From: Saccharomycopsis phalli
Lineage: Eukaryota > Ascomycota > Saccharomycetes > Ascoideales > Saccharomycopsidaceae
DNA: 64,000 bases
Reading direction: 5' to 3'
Assembly (NCBI GenBank): GCA_020342235.1
Contig: CP073215.1
Span: forward strand, 1,240,001 to 1,304,000
The notes below the pieces were generated by a model. The model was not told where the DNA came from. It was given only the letters and a program-made list of their open reading frames with translations, and searched no databases. Below are positions 1 to 9,135 of this stretch, piece after piece. How positions within the stretch are numbered: the stretch's first letter is position 1; the number at the start of each line of letters is the position of its first letter. The position numbers and the translations under genes were made by a program.

Positions 1-1014
1 AAGAGTCTTGAGGTATATGTCCGAACCATAGAAGATGGCAGCAAAAGTGGTGTAGTTGTTTACTGGTCTGTCAAAGTAGTAGCCAGATCCAGTGTTTGGG
101 TTTGCATGGATTTGGTTAACCAACTTGTAGTCTGGAGTTCCTGGTACCGCTTCAAACAAGTCAAACTCTCCACAACCGAACTTCCAGCATGAGCAGGCAC
201 CGTATTGCTGGGTTCTTGGAATTTGGCCGTTGAGCAACCAGATGGCTGGCAAGTTGCCGTTGTTTCCAGAGTTGCTCTGGTTTGGCATGGTGATGTTGAA
301 GATAATTACCTTGAAATCGCCGTCCCATCCCCTGTTACCAACTCCATCTTCTCTCCAATAGCCACAAGACTCTTCGGTACATGTCTCGTTGGAGAAGAGC
401 ACAATTTCCTGATCAGATTCAAAGGTGGTGTCGGCCAAAACCACTGGCTCAGACGAGGATCCAGTCCCAGTCGAGTCGCAGTATCCAAGAGCACTACCAA
501 AGTGCATGTTGAACTTACCATTGTGGTTTGCAAAAACAACATTGTCAGCAGTAGCTTGCTCAGCGTCGTAGAAAGAGATTCTGCTCCATTCACCTGGAGC
601 AGTAGAAGCAGAAGCAGAAGCAGAAACGGTTTGCGTCGCATCTCTTTTTTCAACGACAGTGACTTGCCGATTATCAACAGCCCTTTTGTGCGAGTGATGG
701 TTCCGTCCAGACGAAGCATTCAAGTCTCTTTTTTGGTTGGCAGTGGCATTTACAGCATACACTGCAAACTGCTTCAAGTTAAACGGCCCTCTAATATGCA
801 CCGACAAGTCTTCATCAAAGGGAGCAATGGACCCAGAAGCCTTTGAGACCGGTTCAATGGAACATTGGCCAGAATTCAAGTCCATGTAGGTCACTTTTTC
901 ATAGCTGTTAAACTTGTCCAACTGAGAATACTTTAAAAAGTCTGTACTGCCAGCAGTGTAGTCAGCCAGAACTGTGACAGCTGACAAGGCGAAAAGGGAA
1001 AGAAGAAAATGCAT
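1..1014 (-). CDS. TOS1: TOS1-like secreted cell-wall glucan protein (partial)
   Basis: The reading frame runs on the minus strand from the ATG at 1014 to the left window edge, 338 codons without a stop, so the 3' end is missing. Residues 1-17 form a signal peptide ending ..TVLA. Dibasic KR sites near residues 130-150 (HSHKR, VEKRD) resemble Kex2 cleavage sites and are followed by a short Ser/Ala repeat. The C-terminal part carries the Tos1/YJL171C family signature: MPAIWLLN-like text, QYGACSCWKFGCGEFDLFE. The segment E283-x-D285-x-x-E288 has the spacing of the GH16 catalytic motif, which supports a glucan-acting role in the wall; this is family inference. A TATATAAT box lies about 45 bp upstream. 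Confidence 0.82.
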   Translation of the reverse strand, partial: MHFLLSLFALSAVTVLADYTAGSTDFLKYSQLDKFNSYEKVTYMDLNSGQCSIEPVSKASGSIAPFDEDLSVHIRGPFNLKQFAVYAVNATANQKRDLNASSGRNHHSHKRAVDNRQVTVVEKRDATQTVSASASASTAPGEWSRISFYDAEQATADNVVFANHNGKFNMHFGSALGYCDSTGTGSSSEPVVLADTTFESDQEIVLFSNETCTEESCGYWREDGVGNRGWDGDFKVIIFNITMPNQSNSGNNGNLPAIWLLNGQIPRTQQYGACSCWKFGCGEFDLFEAVPGTPDYKLVNQIHANPNTGSGYYFDRPVNNYTTFAAIFYGSDIYLKTL

Positions 1015-1055
1015 AAATGTGTGAATTTTGGAAAAGACAGGCGAAAAGTCCGGCT

Positions 1056-1063
1056 ATTATATA
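1056..1063 (-). promoter_or_regulatory. TATA box of the TOS1-like gene
   Basis: TATATAAT on the minus strand, about 45 bp before the ATG at 1014. The rest of 1015-1290 is the promoter of this gene and the 3' flank of the next minus-strand gene; nothing else is visible. Confidence 0.5.
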
Positions 1064-1290
1064 CTGCAAACTTGTCTTAATTTCATATTCACATTTTCCA
1101 CTTGCGCTATATTAGATGCATGTCAAATACAGACTAGTGCCGTGAAACCGTTAGTGCGGTTTTTCAGACCCGAATAAGGTAAAAATACTGCCCAAATGCA
1201 AGGGAAACGCAACCAACTAGGAAATATTATAGGCCCAAGACTTTATAAACACCCATAAACGGAAACAGTGCATTTTATGGTCATATATTA

Positions 1291-1902
1291 TCATGCAGAT
1301 CGGGTTCTCCATAGGAATCTATACACTATATATGATGTTGGCAAGTAGAGCAACAAGAGTGCCTTGATCAACAACGAGAGGTAGTATTCCTGGTCATTGG
1401 TCTTGTCGACAAACTTGAATGACACGAGAATAAGCAATGTCTCCGTGATCTTTTGCATAGGAAACAACACCAAGAAATTGTATTTTTTCAATCTTCTCAA
1501 CAAGTCATGGTGTAATAGGTAGTAGGCAAAATTCAATGTTTCCGAGAGCGATACCGAGAGCACATAGAAAAAATATGCAGTGTGTCTCGACACCTTTGGA
1601 TACTGGAAGATGACGGCCCATGTCACCAATAGTCCATTTAATGCCTTCAATACCTTGAGATATCGCTTATTTTTTGAAACTCTAACCACGGTAAGCGATA
1701 AAATCACCTGAGATATTAGAGAAAAAGTGTACAAGTACTGGAAAAACTCCGCAATACCTCCTGGTAGGAACCGCCTGCCCACGAGCAAGATCAAGATCTG
1801 GACTCTGAACCAACAGGATATCCATAGAAAAAATGAAATCAAGTTGTTGAGGATGACACACCTCTTTATAAACTCCAGTTGTTTGCCCACCTTTTGTCTC
1901 AT
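1291..1902 (-). CDS. Phs1/HACD-family protein, catalytic Tyr replaced
   Basis: 203 residues, close to yeast Phs1 (217). The first ATG in frame is at 1902; the frame further upstream has only a GTG. Phs1 is the ER 3-hydroxyacyl-CoA dehydratase of very-long-chain fatty-acid elongation. The order of family landmarks is kept: an LNNLIS start, several hydrophobic segments, LSETLNFAYY (Phs1 SITEIVRYLYY) and KYNFLVLFPMQKITE (Phs1 RYNLFWILYPTGVASE). In Phs1 the active pair is the Tyr of YP and the Glu seven residues later. Here those positions are Phe147 and Glu154, so the Tyr is absent. Identity to Phs1 is low, so this may be a paralogue or pseudoenzyme rather than the essential PHS1. It is divergent from ERJ5. 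Confidence 0.65.
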   Translation of the reverse strand: MRQKVGKQLEFIKRCVILNNLISFFLWISCWFRVQILILLVGRRFLPGGIAEFFQYLYTFSLISQVILSLTVVRVSKNKRYLKVLKALNGLLVTWAVIFQYPKVSRHTAYFFYVLSVSLSETLNFAYYLLHHDLLRRLKKYNFLVLFPMQKITETLLILVSFKFVDKTNDQEYYLSLLIKALLLLYLPTSYIVYRFLWRTRSA

Positions 1903-2014
1903 GGCACCGTGTTGATTAATCGCCACTATTTTTCATTTATCCATGGGCTTGGCTCCTCATCGGTTAAGAACACCGTACTGTAGTTTCAGATTCCACTAGC
2001 AAGTAATTTCAACC

Positions 2015-2965
2015 ATGAGGCTACAACTTCAGTTTTTTGCAGTATTACTATTTGTTGGATTAATCCACGCTTGGACCTCCGAGGATTTGGAGATCTTCAA
2101 GGTCAATCATGAGGTTCAAAAGGATTTGGGCTCCAATGCCACTTTTTACTCGTGGCTAAGCCTTGACAAAGGACCAAAGTCCACTTTTGAGGAGATTAGC
2201 AAGGCCTATAGAAAATTGTCGAGAAAAATCCACCCAGACAAGGTTAAGAGATCCAAATTTAAAACCGATAAGTTGTTCAGAAAGCACAAGGCACGTGCTA
2301 CCAAGAGATATCAACGTCTAAGTGTCGTGGGCGAAATATTGCGTTCCAGATCAAAGGACAGATATGACTTCTTCTTGAAGTCGGGCTTCCCAACATACCG
2401 GGAAAAGAACTGGCTCTACTCGAAATTCAGACCTGGTGTCGTTAGCGTTTTTGTTGGTTTGTTCATTCTCATTGGAATGGGCCAGTATTTCATTCACAAG
2501 ATCCAGTTCAATCTGAACATCAACCGCATCGAGTCCACCATTTCTCAGATCAGACGTCAAGCATGGCCTAATGGAATCCCTCCTAACGACGGCTCCGACA
2601 GAAAATTAACCAACGAGGCCTCTGGTAAAAGCTTCTTGGTAAAGTTTGACGGCTCTGTTCATGTCTTTGATGCCGATGATGACTCCGTATTATATCCGTT
2701 AGACACCAGACAGGTGGCTGTTCCATCCATTTATGACACTATCTTTTTTTCCTTGCCACTTTTCATCTGGAACTCCACTGTGGGGAAAGTTATTCCTGCT
2801 TTGCATTACACCAAGAAAGTGTCATTAAACGTGCCTCAAGCACCGCCAAAGGAGAATGAACCTGAAAAAAAGTCCGAGAAAACCAATGCGAAAAACAAAA
2901 AGAAATTGGGCGAAAAGGTTACATTACCAAATGGCAAGGTCGTGTATTCTAGAAAGAAAAATTAA
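2015..2965 (+). CDS. ERJ5: ER J-domain protein ERJ5
   Basis: 316 residues. A signal sequence or first membrane segment covers residues 1-19. A J-domain follows at about 40-120 with the HPD tripeptide at residues 73-75, which stimulates Hsp70 ATPase (Kar2 in the ER). A transmembrane segment lies at about 143-163 (VVSVFVGLFILIGMGQYF), then a cytosolic region and a Lys/Glu-rich tail ending VVYSRKKN. Family knowledge places Erj5 in the ER membrane as a folding co-chaperone. The ATG at 2015 directly precedes the hydrophobic stretch. The stop is only 34 bp from the stop of the convergent HSH155. Confidence 0.9.
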   Translation: MRLQLQFFAVLLFVGLIHAWTSEDLEIFKVNHEVQKDLGSNATFYSWLSLDKGPKSTFEEISKAYRKLSRKIHPDKVKRSKFKTDKLFRKHKARATKRYQRLSVVGEILRSRSKDRYDFFLKSGFPTYREKNWLYSKFRPGVVSVFVGLFILIGMGQYFIHKIQFNLNINRIESTISQIRRQAWPNGIPPNDGSDRKLTNEASGKSFLVKFDGSVHVFDADDDSVLYPLDTRQVAVPSIYDTIFFSLPLFIWNSTVGKVIPALHYTKKVSLNVPQAPPKENEPEKKSEKTNAKNKKKLGEKVTLPNGKVVYSRKKN

Positions 2966-2999
2966 GTCGTATGCTGTTTTTTTTTTGGAAATGTAGAAA

Positions 3000-5951
3000 C
3001 TATAAAATCACATTCAACTCCTCGATAGTAGCTCCGGGGAAATCCTCAAATCTTGGATAGTACGGAACCATGGCGTCACAGCTTTGAACGTAGCAGCTGT
3101 TGTAGACTTTCCAAAATGGCACTCTAACTTTTCTTGCAGGGTGCCAAAGCCCAGCCAAAATATAGTTCATAACAATACCACATCCAACGTTATTTCTAAT
3201 CCCGTCTATTCCACCAATGATTCTCTCAATGACATGTGGACTGGTCTCGTACAAGTTTGGAACAAGCAAGTTTAAGAAATGTACAAACACATCTTCCAAG
3301 CCCAACCCAGCACAGCCAATAGCCATGTGTCGAATCACAGTTGCGGCAGTTTGCCTATGGACTTGATCCCTATCTGTTAAGGCGTCTTCTAGCAAAGGAG
3401 TGACGGAGTAAATATAATCCTTGGCCATGTCACCGACATACTCAAACATAAAAGACATGGCCTTTAACACGCCATTCTGCACGTTGTTCTCTGGAGTTCT
3501 ATACTCATTCATTATGGACGGAACAACAGTAAATGGGGAACATGTCTCGGCGACAATGGCAATGGCAATGGCAGTACAGACTCTCGACTGTCTTTCCTGA
3601 ACACGTAAGTTATTGAGCAACGTTGACAAGACTTCTTGTGGCCCTATAGCCTTGGCAATATAGCCAAAGGTCAGATTGGCAGATCTTCGGATGGACTTTT
3701 TCGGCGACTTCAAAAGGTCCAACAACTCAAAGCAAATTCTCATCCACTCTTTTGGAGGAATGTACTCAGAAGCGTTGTCGGCGATTAGTCCCACCAACAC
3801 AATAACATTCTCCTGTACTTTCTCATGACGGTTTCTCAATATCGGCGTCAAACTAGGAAGCAACTGGTCGATGCTTGGGTTCATGGCCGTGACTCCCATG
3901 GTAGATATTATCACCTTCAATGTACGCAAGATGGATCCCAAGACCTCGGGGTATACTTCACCTAATGACTCGTACAAAACCTTTGTCAACTTGCTGATAA
4001 TATCATATTCCCCACACGCCTTGATGGCTGGAGCAATCTCGGCGATTAAATCTGCAGCCTGGTTTCGAACATCCGGCGACTGGTTTTTCATTCGATAAAG
4101 AATGATTGAGATAATTTCCGGCAAATACCCCTTGACCTTGACATCAAGAGCATTGACCACACAGCCAAAGGAATGCAAGACGGCATTGTTGTATCTGTTG
4201 GAGTTCAGGTCACTGGAAGTCTTTTGAAACGCAATCAACATGCCATCAACCAACCTCTCCTCTGTGCGGTCGTTTAATTCGATCATCTCAATATTTTCGC
4301 AACACTTTTCAATAGCCTCAACGCTCATTCGGCGGAGAAACTCAGAGTCGTCTTTAAGAAACACAACGACATTCTCCACGATTTCCTCTGTGCCAATCTT
4401 CTTTGCGATTTCAAAAGTAGTCTCGATAATTAATCGATTGAGCCGCGTGTCCAAGGCAGACCGACGGTTCCAAAAGTACTTCAAAAAAGGAGGCAAGACC
4501 TGTTTTTTGAAGTAAGCAGCTGGGACTCCCTCGGCACGAGTACACTGTTGCACCACTCTCAATGTAGTTCTCTTCATTTCGTCATCAGGCGATGCAAACT
4601 CCCGTAGCAAAATATGAAGAACCTCGTTGGCACTAAAGCTGGCATAGTCATCGTCCATGAGTGGAATCATGTTACCAATGCACTTCAAGTATGCGGCCAA
4701 GGTGCTTCCGCGGTGCCGTTGGATTCCTCCCCATAGAGAATCAAGGATCGGCTCAAAAGACTCAATTCCATAAGGCGCGGATGACTCTGCCAATGATGCT
4801 AGAGCAAGGGCCGTCATTTTACGTACCTGCATATTGTCGTCGCCCAATTCTCTGGCCACGCAGCCAACCAAGGAATTCAAATGAGGAAGCACACCACACC
4901 CGACAAAAAAGGATATTTGCTGGATGATGCGACTACCAGTGTGTCTGGCAAGATGCGACTTTTTCGAGTTGCACACGGCCTTCAAAAACGGAATCATTGA
5001 CTGGATTCCCAACGCAGTGCTCACTACTGCAAACGTCTTGGCTGTAGTGAGGCGCACGTTATCATCAGGAGAGTCGATGAATTTTCGTAGCGTGGTTATA
5101 ATATGGGCCAATCCTGCTGCCTTGGCGAGGTTTGATATTATTTCCTTGGCCTCAGTACGAGCAACGTGGTCTTCTTCGGTCAACATGGGGGTGATGACCT
5201 TTAGAATCTTCTCGGTGTATGGACGCACCAATTCGCCCAACTTTAGCAATACCCGATCAATGACCTTGACAAGTAAATGTCTCTCCTGGTCACTGAGCGT
5301 GGGTTCCATGAGCAAAGGCAAGATCTGGTTGAACAATATCTTGGGTCCAAAACCGCGCGAGCCGTCGGTTAACTGTCTTAGGGAGACTTTTCTTATCTGG
5401 GGGGTTCCGTTTTTTATTTTCAACAACAATCGCATGACCCTCCGCTCCTTGACTTCATCGTACGTAAATTGTCCACGCTCAGTCTCTTCGTCCACGCCGT
5501 CCAACAACTTTCCAAAATACTTTGCATCTTCTTGCTTGAAGAACTGCAAGTCGCTGACGCCAGGCACCTCGGTGACTATGGCGTCTCTCATAATCTTGTT
5601 GGCCTCGTTGCTCTCCTCGGGGATCATATAGCCTTGGTCGTTGATATCGTCGATGGTCATGGTGAATTTGTTGAACCCTTCGGGGACTTCCAAAGTCTCG
5701 TATCCTTTGGGGATTAATATATCAAGTACTTCATTGGATAATGGGATGTCATTGAATACAGGAACATTCTTTAGCACCTTGTTCTTTGCTTCTTCCTGTT
5801 CCTCTTGCTTCTGTTCTACCTCCCAGCGGGATTCTGTACTGTTAGTATCCTTAGATTTAACATCCCATCTACTTTTCCGTACTCTTTCCGTCCGCCGCCG
5901 CTTCGGAGCCTCCTCGTCAGTACTAATCACCCGCTTTACCACTTCTGTCAT
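3000..5951 (-). CDS. HSH155: U2 snRNP SF3b subunit 1 (SF3B1/Hsh155)
   Basis: 983 residues from the ATG at 5951 (MTEVVKR..); another in-frame ATG lies at 6002 and is less likely. This HEAT-repeat subunit of SF3b clamps the branch-site/U2 duplex in the spliceosome. The N-terminal part has an RKSRWDV motif and a second SRWEVEQ, like the RWD motifs of SF3B1 homologues. The HEAT array from about residue 150 is very conserved (RHTGSRIIQQI, PYGIESFE, YEYSLGE-type text, NRHEKVQEN, KEWMRICFELL, NVQNGVLKAMSFMFEY). Aligned from memory with human SF3B1, hotspot positions read E622 as Asp, R625 as Arg, H662 as His, K666 as Arg and K700 as Gln. Convergent with ERJ5, divergent from BGL2. Confidence 0.95.
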   Translation of the reverse strand: MTEVVKRVISTDEEAPKRRRTERVRKSRWDVKSKDTNSTESRWEVEQKQEEQEEAKNKVLKNVPVFNDIPLSNEVLDILIPKGYETLEVPEGFNKFTMTIDDINDQGYMIPEESNEANKIMRDAIVTEVPGVSDLQFFKQEDAKYFGKLLDGVDEETERGQFTYDEVKERRVMRLLLKIKNGTPQIRKVSLRQLTDGSRGFGPKILFNQILPLLMEPTLSDQERHLLVKVIDRVLLKLGELVRPYTEKILKVITPMLTEEDHVARTEAKEIISNLAKAAGLAHIITTLRKFIDSPDDNVRLTTAKTFAVVSTALGIQSMIPFLKAVCNSKKSHLARHTGSRIIQQISFFVGCGVLPHLNSLVGCVARELGDDNMQVRKMTALALASLAESSAPYGIESFEPILDSLWGGIQRHRGSTLAAYLKCIGNMIPLMDDDYASFSANEVLHILLREFASPDDEMKRTTLRVVQQCTRAEGVPAAYFKKQVLPPFLKYFWNRRSALDTRLNRLIIETTFEIAKKIGTEEIVENVVVFLKDDSEFLRRMSVEAIEKCCENIEMIELNDRTEERLVDGMLIAFQKTSSDLNSNRYNNAVLHSFGCVVNALDVKVKGYLPEIISIILYRMKNQSPDVRNQAADLIAEIAPAIKACGEYDIISKLTKVLYESLGEVYPEVLGSILRTLKVIISTMGVTAMNPSIDQLLPSLTPILRNRHEKVQENVIVLVGLIADNASEYIPPKEWMRICFELLDLLKSPKKSIRRSANLTFGYIAKAIGPQEVLSTLLNNLRVQERQSRVCTAIAIAIVAETCSPFTVVPSIMNEYRTPENNVQNGVLKAMSFMFEYVGDMAKDYIYSVTPLLEDALTDRDQVHRQTAATVIRHMAIGCAGLGLEDVFVHFLNLLVPNLYETSPHVIERIIGGIDGIRNNVGCGIVMNYILAGLWHPARKVRVPFWKVYNSCYVQSCDAMVPYYPRFEDFPGATIEELNVIL

Positions 5952-6114
5952 GTTGAGGGCATCGGGCCAAATTTTTTGCCCGCTATATTGTTCGCCGCAC
6001 ATGTGCCCTGGCGCAGATGTGAATATCACCCAGGGCTACCTGTTTTGTACTAGTGCATTTTGAAACCAAGTTTCAAGATGCTCCTTGGATCTGGAGGAGA
6101 AATTTTGTGGGACC

Positions 6115-6122
6115 TTATATAC
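6115..6122 (+). promoter_or_regulatory. TATA box of BGL2
   Basis: TTATATAC, about 90 bp before the BGL2 ATG. A run of 13 A follows at about 6151-6164, a common feature of yeast promoters. Confidence 0.45.
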
Positions 6123-6210
6123 GAGGTGCGGCCCGCCTGTTTGTACTCTGTAAAAAAAAAAAAAATACCCAATTTATTTTAGTCTACAAAAGTATTTTAT
6201 AATACCCGAT

Positions 6211-7137
6211 ATGTTGTTACGAGCATTAGCCCCATTAGCATTATTGGCATCATCTGTGGCCGCGATTGGCGATTTGGCCTTCAACTTGGGTGTCAAGACC
6301 AACTCAGGCCAGTGTAAACAGGCATCAGACTACCAGCAGGACTTTGCAAAGCTTGCGCCGTTTAGCAAAGTCGTGAGATTCTACACCACCACTGATTGTA
6401 ACGAGTTGGATACGTTGCTTGGCGCGGCCCAAGAGGCCGGATTCAAGGTGTTTGTTGGCATCTGGCCAACCGACGCCAACAACTTTAACAAGGAGAAGGA
6501 GAACTTGAAGAGCCAGTTGCCAAAGGTCTCTGTCGACACGATTCAAGCGGTGACGGTGGGCTCTGAGGCCTTGTACCGGAAGGACTTGAGTGCGGCGGAC
6601 TTGGCTTCAGCCATTAGCGAGGTGAAGTCGATTCTCGGCGGGCTCACTGACAAGGACGGCAAGAGTTTTGGCGGGGTTCCTGTGGGGACTGCCGACTCGT
6701 GGAACGTGTTGGTTGACGGGGCCAACAAGGCAGTGATCCAGGCCTCGGACATTATCTTGGCCAATGCGTTTTCCTACTGGCAGGGCCAGACCATGAACAA
6801 CGCAAGTTACTCGTTCTTTGACGACATCATGCAGGCCTTGCAGGTCATCCAGACCACCAAGGGCTCGACCGACTTGAACTTCTGGGTCGGCGAGACCGGG
6901 TGGGCTACTGAAGGCAGCAACTTCCAGCAAGCGGTGCCAAACACCAGCAACGCCGCGCGTTTCTGGCAGGAGGGCGTGTGTGCGATCCGAGCCTGGGGAA
7001 TCAATGTGATCAGCTTTGAGGCGTTTGACGAGTTGTGGAAGCCAGACACCTCGAATACCCTTGGCACCGAGAAGCACTGGGGCGTGTTTGACTCTGACAG
7101 AAACCAGAAGTATACTCTCGATTGTAGCTTCCAGTGA
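6211..7137 (+). CDS. BGL2: GH17 glucan 1,3-beta-glucosidase / glucanosyltransferase BGL2
   Basis: 308 residues (yeast Bgl2 313). Signal peptide at 1-18 (..ASSVAA). This is a major cell-wall enzyme that cleaves and re-joins beta-1,3-glucan. GH17 landmarks are present: VRFYTTTDC near residue 55, the acid/base Glu119 in VGSEALYR, and the nucleophile Glu228 in WVGETGWATEG. The C-terminus ends YTLDCSFQ with no GPI signal, so the protein is secreted and held in the wall non-covalently, as known for Bgl2. It is divergent from HSH155 with a TATA box about 90 bp upstream. GC content is visibly higher than in neighbours, consistent with high expression. Confidence 0.95.
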   Translation: MLLRALAPLALLASSVAAIGDLAFNLGVKTNSGQCKQASDYQQDFAKLAPFSKVVRFYTTTDCNELDTLLGAAQEAGFKVFVGIWPTDANNFNKEKENLKSQLPKVSVDTIQAVTVGSEALYRKDLSAADLASAISEVKSILGGLTDKDGKSFGGVPVGTADSWNVLVDGANKAVIQASDIILANAFSYWQGQTMNNASYSFFDDIMQALQVIQTTKGSTDLNFWVGETGWATEGSNFQQAVPNTSNAARFWQEGVCAIRAWGINVISFEAFDELWKPDTSNTLGTEKHWGVFDSDRNQKYTLDCSFQ

Positions 7138-7168
7138 GGATACGAGGCATACAGATTATTTATTAAAT

Positions 7169-7292
7169 TGCATTATGTTAAGATAGATTATGATCCCCTG
7201 TACTACCGTGTCGCCCAGCTTGGCTGCGACTGCATCATGTCAAGATGGATTGAAATCCATCCATACTACCGCTTCGCCCAGCTAGGCTGCGA
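7169..7292. repeat. 62-bp tandem duplication at the MSO1-like 3' end
   Basis: Two imperfect copies, 7169-7230 and 7231-7292, share TACTACCG..TCGCCCAGCT and GGCTGCGAC. The right copy contains the stop and last codons of the MSO1-like gene (minus strand). The left copy repeats the end of that reading frame (SQPSWATR then stop) in the space before BGL2, so it is a duplicated gene end. Confidence 0.75.
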
Positions 7293-7823
7293 CCGGTTCC
7301 CGCTCTTGAGCCGGTCTCTGATTGCATTCGACTTCAAGCCGCCGCTTCCCGCGCCATGTCCATTCCCGTGACCACCCATCTCGGTGGAGTTCCTGCTGGA
7401 CTTGTACATTGCATGCAACCCAGCAGAGGCAGGGGTTTGCGTCTTGGCGCTCTTGGTGCGTCCAAACGGGTTCTGGCGCTGCTGCTCTGGCGCACCTCCG
7501 TAGTTATCGGCCTCGTTGTAGTTGTGATGTTGCCGGTTTGGCTGGAGGTTTTGGCGGCCTCCGTAGTTATCCCGGTGCGGGCCGGACGGGTCGTAGTATC
7601 CGTCTTGCAGCGGCACCAGCTGGAACTTGGGATCATCGGCTATTAGCCATTCTGGAGGCTGCCCATCGCCTCTTTCCTGATAGAACTTGACCAAGGACTT
7701 GTGTATTAACGTATCGCTGGACGTCCTGCCGTCTGAGTCGCCTGAAAGTGACAAGCTACTGAGGTTCGAGGAGAGGTTTGAGGTGTTTTGCTTGATTTTC
7801 GACCAGAACCCTTCCTGTGACAT
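7266..7823 (-). CDS. MSO1: Mso1-like Sec1-binding exocytosis protein
   Basis: 185 residues from the ATG at 7823 (MSQEGFWSKIKQ..). The frame is open 47 codons further upstream but with no convincing start. The N-terminus (FWSKIKQNTSNLSSNLSSL, then TLIHKSLVKFY and PPEWL) matches the Sec1-binding region of Mso1 as I remember it. Mso1 helps Sec1 and SNAREs at sites of polarized exocytosis. The middle is low-complexity and Asn/Gln/Gly-rich. The C-terminus NAIRDRLKSGNRSQPSWAKR is basic. It converges with BGL2; its 3' end is part of a 62-bp duplication. Confidence is moderate because the family is short and divergent. Confidence 0.6.
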   Translation of the reverse strand: MSQEGFWSKIKQNTSNLSSNLSSLSLSGDSDGRTSSDTLIHKSLVKFYQERGDGQPPEWLIADDPKFQLVPLQDGYYDPSGPHRDNYGGRQNLQPNRQHHNYNEADNYGGAPEQQRQNPFGRTKSAKTQTPASAGLHAMYKSSRNSTEMGGHGNGHGAGSGGLKSNAIRDRLKSGNRSQPSWAKR

Positions 7824-8100
7824 TTGGATGTTGTGTGCAAGTGAGTGTGGCTTCACTGCTATTATGCTCTGTGAGGTTACCCGGGCGTGTTTCAACCTAG
7901 GGGCGTGTGTCCCACCAGGGGCAAGTGCATATCTTACAAGGGGGGCCGGCACAAGTTTTGGCATATATTTGATGGATAATCAGGCCTATTTCAACGCCTA
8001 TAATATTCTCCACGTGCATAGGTGAACCAGCATACCGCATTCTGTGTTGCGAGCCCTGGCGCAGCGGAAATATTTTTTTTGGTCTCATCATTGCAGGACC

Positions 8101-9135
8101 ATGGGCGAGGAGAGAAAGAAGCAGAAAAAGGAAAAGGAGAGAAATTACTCCATTTGCATTCCCAGTACAATAGTGTACAGCAGCAATGCCAAGTCTCTTG
8201 AACAGACCACGCGAGTAGCATATCAATTGGCAACTGCTGCCAGCATATACAATGTCGCTGAGTTGATTGTCTTGGACGTTCCTGAGACGGTGCAAGAGGT
8301 GAGCGGGGGAAAGAAGAAGTTGTTTGGCTTGGAAGAGCCGGGGAAAAAGGCCAAGCGGCCCTTGAACGAAACCACGTTGTTGTTGGCGATCTTGTTGCAG
8401 TTTTTCGTGACCCCGCCGTACCTTGTCAAGTCGATCTTCAAGCCCGAGCAGTGGAAATACTTTAGGTACGCAAAGACGTATCCAACATTGACCCGGTTGC
8501 CGTTCATGCAGACAAAATACTTGGAGACCGACATCAAGTCCGGGAGTTTCAGAGAGGGACTCGCAGTACCCGAAAAGGGCACCAAGATCAAACATGAGCC
8601 TGGCACAAAGGTCAAAAAGGCCAAGCAAAAGTTGAAAATGACAAAGTACGTCAACGTAGGATTGAGTCTGCCGGTGGAATTGAAGGGCGACAAGGTACCG
8701 GTGAACGTGCGGGTGACTGTGGATGTGAAGCAGCGCAAGATTGTCAGTCCGTACGACGCATATCATTCGGACGCAGTGGGTCCACGGCTCAGTATTGGGT
8801 ATAGTGTGCGGGTGGTGAAGCAGTTTAGCAGCATATTCACCGAGTCGAGCTTTGAAAACGGGTACTCGACGGCAGTGTATGTCAGCAGCGGAGAATATTT
8901 CCCCAACAAGACCGACAAGACCACGGCCTTGAAGAGCTTGGAGAGCGTACAAGGGCGCAATGTTCTTTTGCTAATCGGTAAGAAAGACCACTTTGTGCAG
9001 TCGTTCAAGCACGATGAGGCATCAAAAGAAATTGACAATGTCAATGAGTTTTTCAACGGGCAATTGGAGATTCCTGTCTTGACTCGTGTGGAGGATGGCG
9101 CTTTGATTGCGCTCACAAAGTTGGAATCCATGTGA
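8101..9135 (+). CDS. SPOUT-family putative RNA methyltransferase (YMR310C/YGR283C-like)
   Basis: 344 residues from the ATG at 8101 (MGEERKKQKKEKERN..). A start at 8044 would add 19 residues unlike the family. The basic N-terminus is followed by YSICIPSTIV and a SPOUT/DUF171 fold of the C9orf114 (SPOUT1) type: FVTPPYLVKSIFKP near residue 120, then ARYAKTYPTLTRLP-like text, an internal OB-like insert (KYVNVGLSLPVELKGDKVPV) and a C-terminal cofactor-binding knot including YSTAVYVSSGE and NVLLLIGKKDHF. Yeast relatives are YMR310C and YGR283C, nucleolar proteins of unproved substrate. It is divergent from the MSO1-like gene, with a CACGTG at about 8011 in between. Confidence 0.8.
   Translation: MGEERKKQKKEKERNYSICIPSTIVYSSNAKSLEQTTRVAYQLATAASIYNVAELIVLDVPETVQEVSGGKKKLFGLEEPGKKAKRPLNETTLLLAILLQFFVTPPYLVKSIFKPEQWKYFRYAKTYPTLTRLPFMQTKYLETDIKSGSFREGLAVPEKGTKIKHEPGTKVKKAKQKLKMTKYVNVGLSLPVELKGDKVPVNVRVTVDVKQRKIVSPYDAYHSDAVGPRLSIGYSVRVVKQFSSIFTESSFENGYSTAVYVSSGEYFPNKTDKTTALKSLESVQGRNVLLLIGKKDHFVQSFKHDEASKEIDNVNEFFNGQLEIPVLTRVEDGALIALTKLESM

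Noticed and set aside
5952-6029. Longer HSH155 start upstream
   Set aside because: The far upstream start is GTG; the ATG at 6002 adds residues without family similarity. The ATG at 5951 gives a cleaner N-terminus.
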